From positions 1 through 6,717 of the forward strand of contig DAOUZU010000054.1 in the NCBI GenBank assembly GCA_030665535.1: a stretch of DNA of 6,717 nucleotides, written 5' to 3'. Below, piece by piece: positions 5,664 through 6,717 of the stretch. The translations under genes and the position numbers were made by a program. Source of the DNA: Dehalococcoidia bacterium (GTDB lineage: Bacteria > Chloroflexota > Dehalococcoidia > Dehalococcoidales > JAUXAE01). The notes beneath the pieces are model-generated. The model was not told the DNA's origin. It saw only the letters and a program-made list of their open reading frames with translations, and ran no database searches. How positions within the stretch are numbered: the first letter of the stretch is position 1; each line of letters opens with the position of its first letter.

Positions 5664-6619
5664 TCGCGCAGCTCCTTGCCGGTTATCTTAAGGTAAACGT
5701 CCTCCAGGGTGGGCTCCTTGAAATAGGCGGAGCGCACCAGCGCCCCGTTGCTGTGAAGCTGGTCGACTATCTTCTCGAAGCTGATATACTTATCGGTGAC
5801 GGTCATCTGGCCCCCGTCCACCTCTACTTGGGCGTAGCGCTTCTTAATATCGGCTACTACCTTCTGGGTCAGGTTCCAGGCCTTGATTATCATGGTGTGG
5901 GTGTCCAGTTTCTCTGCTTTCAGCTTCTGGGGGGTGCCCAAGGCGACAATCTTTCCCTCGTCTATTATGCCGATGCGGTCGGCCAGGAAGTCGGCCTCCT
6001 CCATGTAGTGGGTGGTCAGCAGGATGGTCTTATCCCCCTTAAGCCCGGCGATGTACTCCCAGACGGCCCGTCGTGCCTGGGGGTCCAGGCCCAGGGTGGG
6101 CTCGTCCAGGAAGATCACCTCGGGGTTGTGGATGAGGGCCAGGGCGATGCTCAGCCGCCGCTTCATGCCGCCGGAGAACTTCCTCACCTGGTCTTTAGCC
6201 CTCTTTTCCAGTCCCATCGTCTCCAGCAGCAGCCGTGACCAGGTCTTGAGACGCTCCGGCTCTATGCCGTGCAGGCGGCCTATCAGGTCCAGGTTTTCCA
6301 GCGAGTTCAGGCGCTCCGATAGGGTGGTCTCCTGGGGTGATACGCCGATGACTTCCTTGACCTTGAAGGGCTGCCGGTTGATGTCGTAGCCCATGACCTC
6401 GGCGGTGCCGCTGGTGGGCTTCAAGAGGCCGGAGAGCATGTTTATGGCCGTGGTCTTGCCGGCCCCATTGGGGCCCAGCAGGGCAAAAAGCTCCCCCTTC
6501 TTGATGCCCAGGTTAAGCTCGTCCACGGCCAGGATAGTATCGTAGATTTTGGTCAGGCCGATGGTCTCAACAGCCAGGCTGCCGTTGCTCTTGTCAGTGG
6601 CTTTATTCCGGGTGGTCAT
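5660..6619 (-). CDS. ABC-2 exporter ATP-binding subunit, DrrA-type
   Basis: A 319-residue cytosolic ATPase that powers the adjacent ABC-2 permease. Motifs: A-loop Tyr26 (KIYD), Walker A GPNGAGKTT (49-57), Q-loop Gln96 (SPQE), signature FSGGMKRRL (148-156), Walker B VIFLDEP (168-174), D-loop GLDP (177-180) and H-loop His204 (TTHYMEEAD). The C-terminal region ends with EPTLEDVYLKITGKEL (302-317), the usual ending of DrrA/NatA-like multidrug or antibiotic-exporter ATPases. All catalytic residues are present. I chose ATG 6619, which gives an N-terminal tail of about 16 residues before the ABC fold. The frame is open to a TTG at 6688, but that extension would run through a strong -10 box. The sequence before ATG 6619 is AGGCGG with only four bases of spacing, a poor ribosome binding site. 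It is the first gene of the apparent operon. Confidence 0.93.
   Translation of the reverse strand: MTTRNKATDKSNGSLAVETIGLTKIYDTILAVDELNLGIKKGELFALLGPNGAGKTTAINMLSGLLKPTSGTAEVMGYDINRQPFKVKEVIGVSPQETTLSERLNSLENLDLIGRLHGIEPERLKTWSRLLLETMGLEKRAKDQVRKFSGGMKRRLSIALALIHNPEVIFLDEPTLGLDPQARRAVWEYIAGLKGDKTILLTTHYMEEADFLADRIGIIDEGKIVALGTPQKLKAEKLDTHTMIIKAWNLTQKVVADIKKRYAQVEVDGGQMTVTDKYISFEKIVDQLHSNGALVRSAYFKEPTLEDVYLKITGKELRE
5672..5677 (-). promoter_or_regulatory. Ribosome binding site of the ABC-2 permease
   Basis: The minus strand reads AAGGAG inside the last codons of the ATPase gene, 8 bases before ATG 5663. It supports that start together with the 4-base ATGA overlap. Confidence 0.75.
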
Positions 6620-6629
6620 TTCGCCGCCT

Positions 6630-6638
6630 ATTATATCA
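6630..6638 (-). promoter_or_regulatory. Extended -10 promoter element of the operon
   Basis: The minus strand reads TGATATAAT here, a perfect extended -10 (TGnTATAAT) for a housekeeping sigma factor. At 17 bases upstream of TATAAT the hexamer is CTCTTA, a poor -35, which an extended -10 can tolerate. The predicted transcription start is at about 6621-6623, just before ATG 6619, so the mRNA would be nearly leaderless. The promoter is inferred from motif only. Confidence 0.55.
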
Positions 6639-6689
6639 CACAGCGTTCTGGATAAGAGCCTTCTTTGACACTCCCGGTTCAGTCTCAAC

Positions 6690-6716
6690 GGGGGGGGTAG
6701 CGAGGGTGGAGGGGGG
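6690..6716 (+). other. G-rich low-complexity tract with G-quadruplex potential
   Basis: The plus strand has a run of eight G (6690-6697), then GGG (6704-6706) and six G (6711-6716), separated by TAGCGA and TGGA. Splitting the first run gives four GGG tracts with short loops, the classic quadruplex pattern. It lies about 55 bases upstream of the -10 box and at the very end of the window, so it could equally be a sequencing or assembly artefact at a contig edge. No gene is visible in 6639-6717. Confidence 0.5.
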
Positions 6717-6717
6717 C

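Noticed and set aside
6665..6670. A perfect TTGACA -35 box on the plus strand
   Set aside because: At the proper spacing the sequence is ACGGGG, which is no -10 box, and no plus-strand gene follows within the window.
6620..6688. A 23-residue N-terminal extension of the ABC ATPase from a TTG codon
   Set aside because: It needs a rare start codon, lacks a ribosome binding site, and would run through the extended -10 box.
6620..6717. A SAM or cobalamin riboswitch ahead of the operon
   Set aside because: These would suit the gene content, but the space between the predicted transcription start and the ATG is only a few bases, and no conserved riboswitch core is visible in the 98 bases present.
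1..6717. CRISPR array, insertion sequence, tRNA or phage genes
   Set aside because: No direct repeats, terminal inverted repeats, transposase motifs or tRNA-like foldings were seen; nearly every base is within a recognised minus-strand gene.

Overview
The window holds one strand of tightly packed genes. Eight genes lie on the minus strand, transcribed from about position 6620 towards position 1. No gap between them exceeds 17 bases, and five of the seven junctions overlap by 1 or 4 bases (TGATG or ATGA stop/start overlaps). This is what a single operon looks like. The last gene runs off the left edge. The plus strand has long open frames, but these are shadows of the GC-rich minus-strand genes.

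In order of transcription: (1) an ABC exporter ATPase of the DrrA type (5660-6619); (2) its ABC-2 membrane partner (4566-5663); (3) mtnA, methylthioribose-1-phosphate isomerase (3550-4566); (4) mtnP, methylthioadenosine phosphorylase (2678-3538); (5) a 342-residue 'core' cobalamin-independent-type methionine synthase lacking the N-terminal half of classical MetE (1632-2660); (6) a 70-residue cysteine-rich DUF6485-like protein (1408-1620); (7) a THEP1-type nucleoside triphosphatase (881-1411); (8) the N-terminal part of an aminoglycoside-phosphotransferase-like kinase (1-881).

The centre of the operon deals with methionine and SAM sulfur. MtnP splits methylthioadenosine, left by polyamine synthesis and other SAM reactions, into adenine and methylthioribose-1-phosphate. 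MtnA isomerises the latter. The core methionine synthase makes methionine from homocysteine. None of the later salvage genes (mtnK, B, C, D or an aldolase) is in the window. What the exporter, the DUF6485 protein, the NTPase and the kinase contribute is not shown by the sequence.

The only intergenic stretch is 6620-6717, upstream of the ATPase gene. It carries a perfect extended -10 box (TGATATAAT) whose predicted start of transcription lies only 2-4 bases before the ATG. The last 28 bases of the window are G-rich.

Organism: the set of core MetE, MtnP, MtnA, DUF6485 and THEP1, with archaeal-like features in MtnP, suggests an anaerobic bacterium related to Dehalococcoidia (Chloroflexota), with a clearly higher GC content than Dehalococcoides itself. 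This is an inference from family distribution recalled from memory. There is no rRNA or other marker in the window.
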